From Alphaproteobacteria bacterium (GTDB taxonomy: Bacteria; Pseudomonadota; Alphaproteobacteria; Caulobacterales; Caulobacteraceae), in the NCBI GenBank assembly GCA_018820205.1, contig JAHJOK010000046.1:50796-114795 (forward strand): DNA of 64,000 nucleotides. The letters run 5' to 3'. Positions 63,979 to 64,000 of this stretch are shown one piece after another. Positions within the stretch are counted from its first letter, which is position 1; each line of letters begins with the position of its first letter. The notes beneath the pieces are model-generated. The model was not told where the DNA came from. It did no database searches and saw only the letters and a program-made list of their open reading frames with translations. The position numbers and the translations under genes are program-made.

Positions 63979-64000
63979 CCCCCCCCCCCCCCCCCCCCCC
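63979..64000. other. C homopolymer at the window end, probable artefact
   Basis: At least 22 consecutive C after AATGTCCG. It begins inside the AATGTCCGCTT repeat motif seen intact at 61600, so real sequence appears replaced. Typical of poly-G/poly-C sequencing or contig-end artefacts. Confidence 0.7.

Larger units (their letters stand above)
63723..64000. other. Upstream region of the XRE gene and window end
   Basis: 278 bases without a supported gene. It holds the XRE promoter region with the ATATCC inverted repeat, and ends in the C homopolymer. No tRNA or other RNA gene was recognised. Confidence 0.4.

Noticed and set aside
1..64000. CRISPR arrays, prophage, transposase or tRNA genes
   Set aside because: No evenly spaced DNA repeats with unique spacers, phage structural genes, transposase motifs or tRNA cloverleaf were seen.

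Overview
The window is high-GC DNA that reads like a Caulobacterales alphaproteobacterium, most likely Brevundimonas or a close relative. The signs are two large TonB-dependent receptors (one of the Xanthomonas/Caulobacter type), a bacterial GH47 mannosidase, tandem tryptophan-halogenase-like flavoproteins beside a receptor, a DivJ/PleC-type histidine kinase, and tightly overlapping operons. The assignment rests on gene content only; no rRNA, tRNA or CRISPR array was seen. The right edge ends in a C homopolymer that looks like an assembly or sequencing artefact.

Layout. 1-2085: C-terminal part of a TPR-like protein with eleven exact 48-residue repeats. 2141-6506: mannose-glycan hydrolases GH47 and GH92, separated by an AT-richer DUF2971 gene that looks acquired. 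6544-13962: a complete histidine utilisation locus, hutG-hutU-hutH leftward and hutF-hutC-hutI rightward, sharing a perfect 14-bp palindrome that fits a HutC operator. 13959-15251: an MFS transporter. 15392-19396: a compact molybdenum cofactor operon, moaA-moaD-moaE-moaB-moaC-moeA. 19851-29538: a glycan-uptake locus with a GH3 glycosidase, a TonB receptor, two tryptophan-halogenase-like genes and a LacI regulator; a cre-like operator lies upstream of the GH3 gene and an intrinsic terminator follows the receptor.

29549-34288: C4-dicarboxylate sensing and uptake (dctD, dctB, divergent dctA) with two tandem inverted repeats between dctB and dctA that look like DctD activator sites. 34338-38784: a second TonB receptor and a secreted alpha/beta hydrolase, followed by other functions. 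38795-44075: the N-acetylglutaminylglutamine amide (NAGGN) osmoprotectant cluster (M42 peptidase, GNAT/ATP-grasp synthetase, AsnO amidotransferase) and a divergent MarR regulator. 44160-45824: an M28 lipoprotein peptidase.

46090-55099: an exopolysaccharide region with GDP-fucose synthase, a TIM-barrel isomerase, a Wzy/ligase-type protein, a GumC/Wzc-like tyrosine autokinase, an outer-membrane barrel, an unusual Ala/Thr-rich secreted protein, a small membrane-anchored protein and a Wza-like export lipoprotein. 55115-60979: housekeeping and unknown genes, including DUF1491, a methionine aminopeptidase, DUF2200, a DivJ-like kinase and sufE. 61079-64000: an AT-richer accessory end with a Cys-rich hypothetical protein, a serine hydrolase and a membrane-anchored XRE regulator whose start codon and upstream region carry repeated ATATCC half-sites.

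The genes describe a scavenging heterotroph that takes up complex glycans, histidine and dicarboxylates, makes a fucose-containing exopolysaccharide, and protects itself osmotically with NAGGN. The most open questions are the tandem halogenases in the glycan locus, the Ala-rich secreted protein of the polysaccharide cluster, and the membrane-anchored XRE/serine hydrolase pair.
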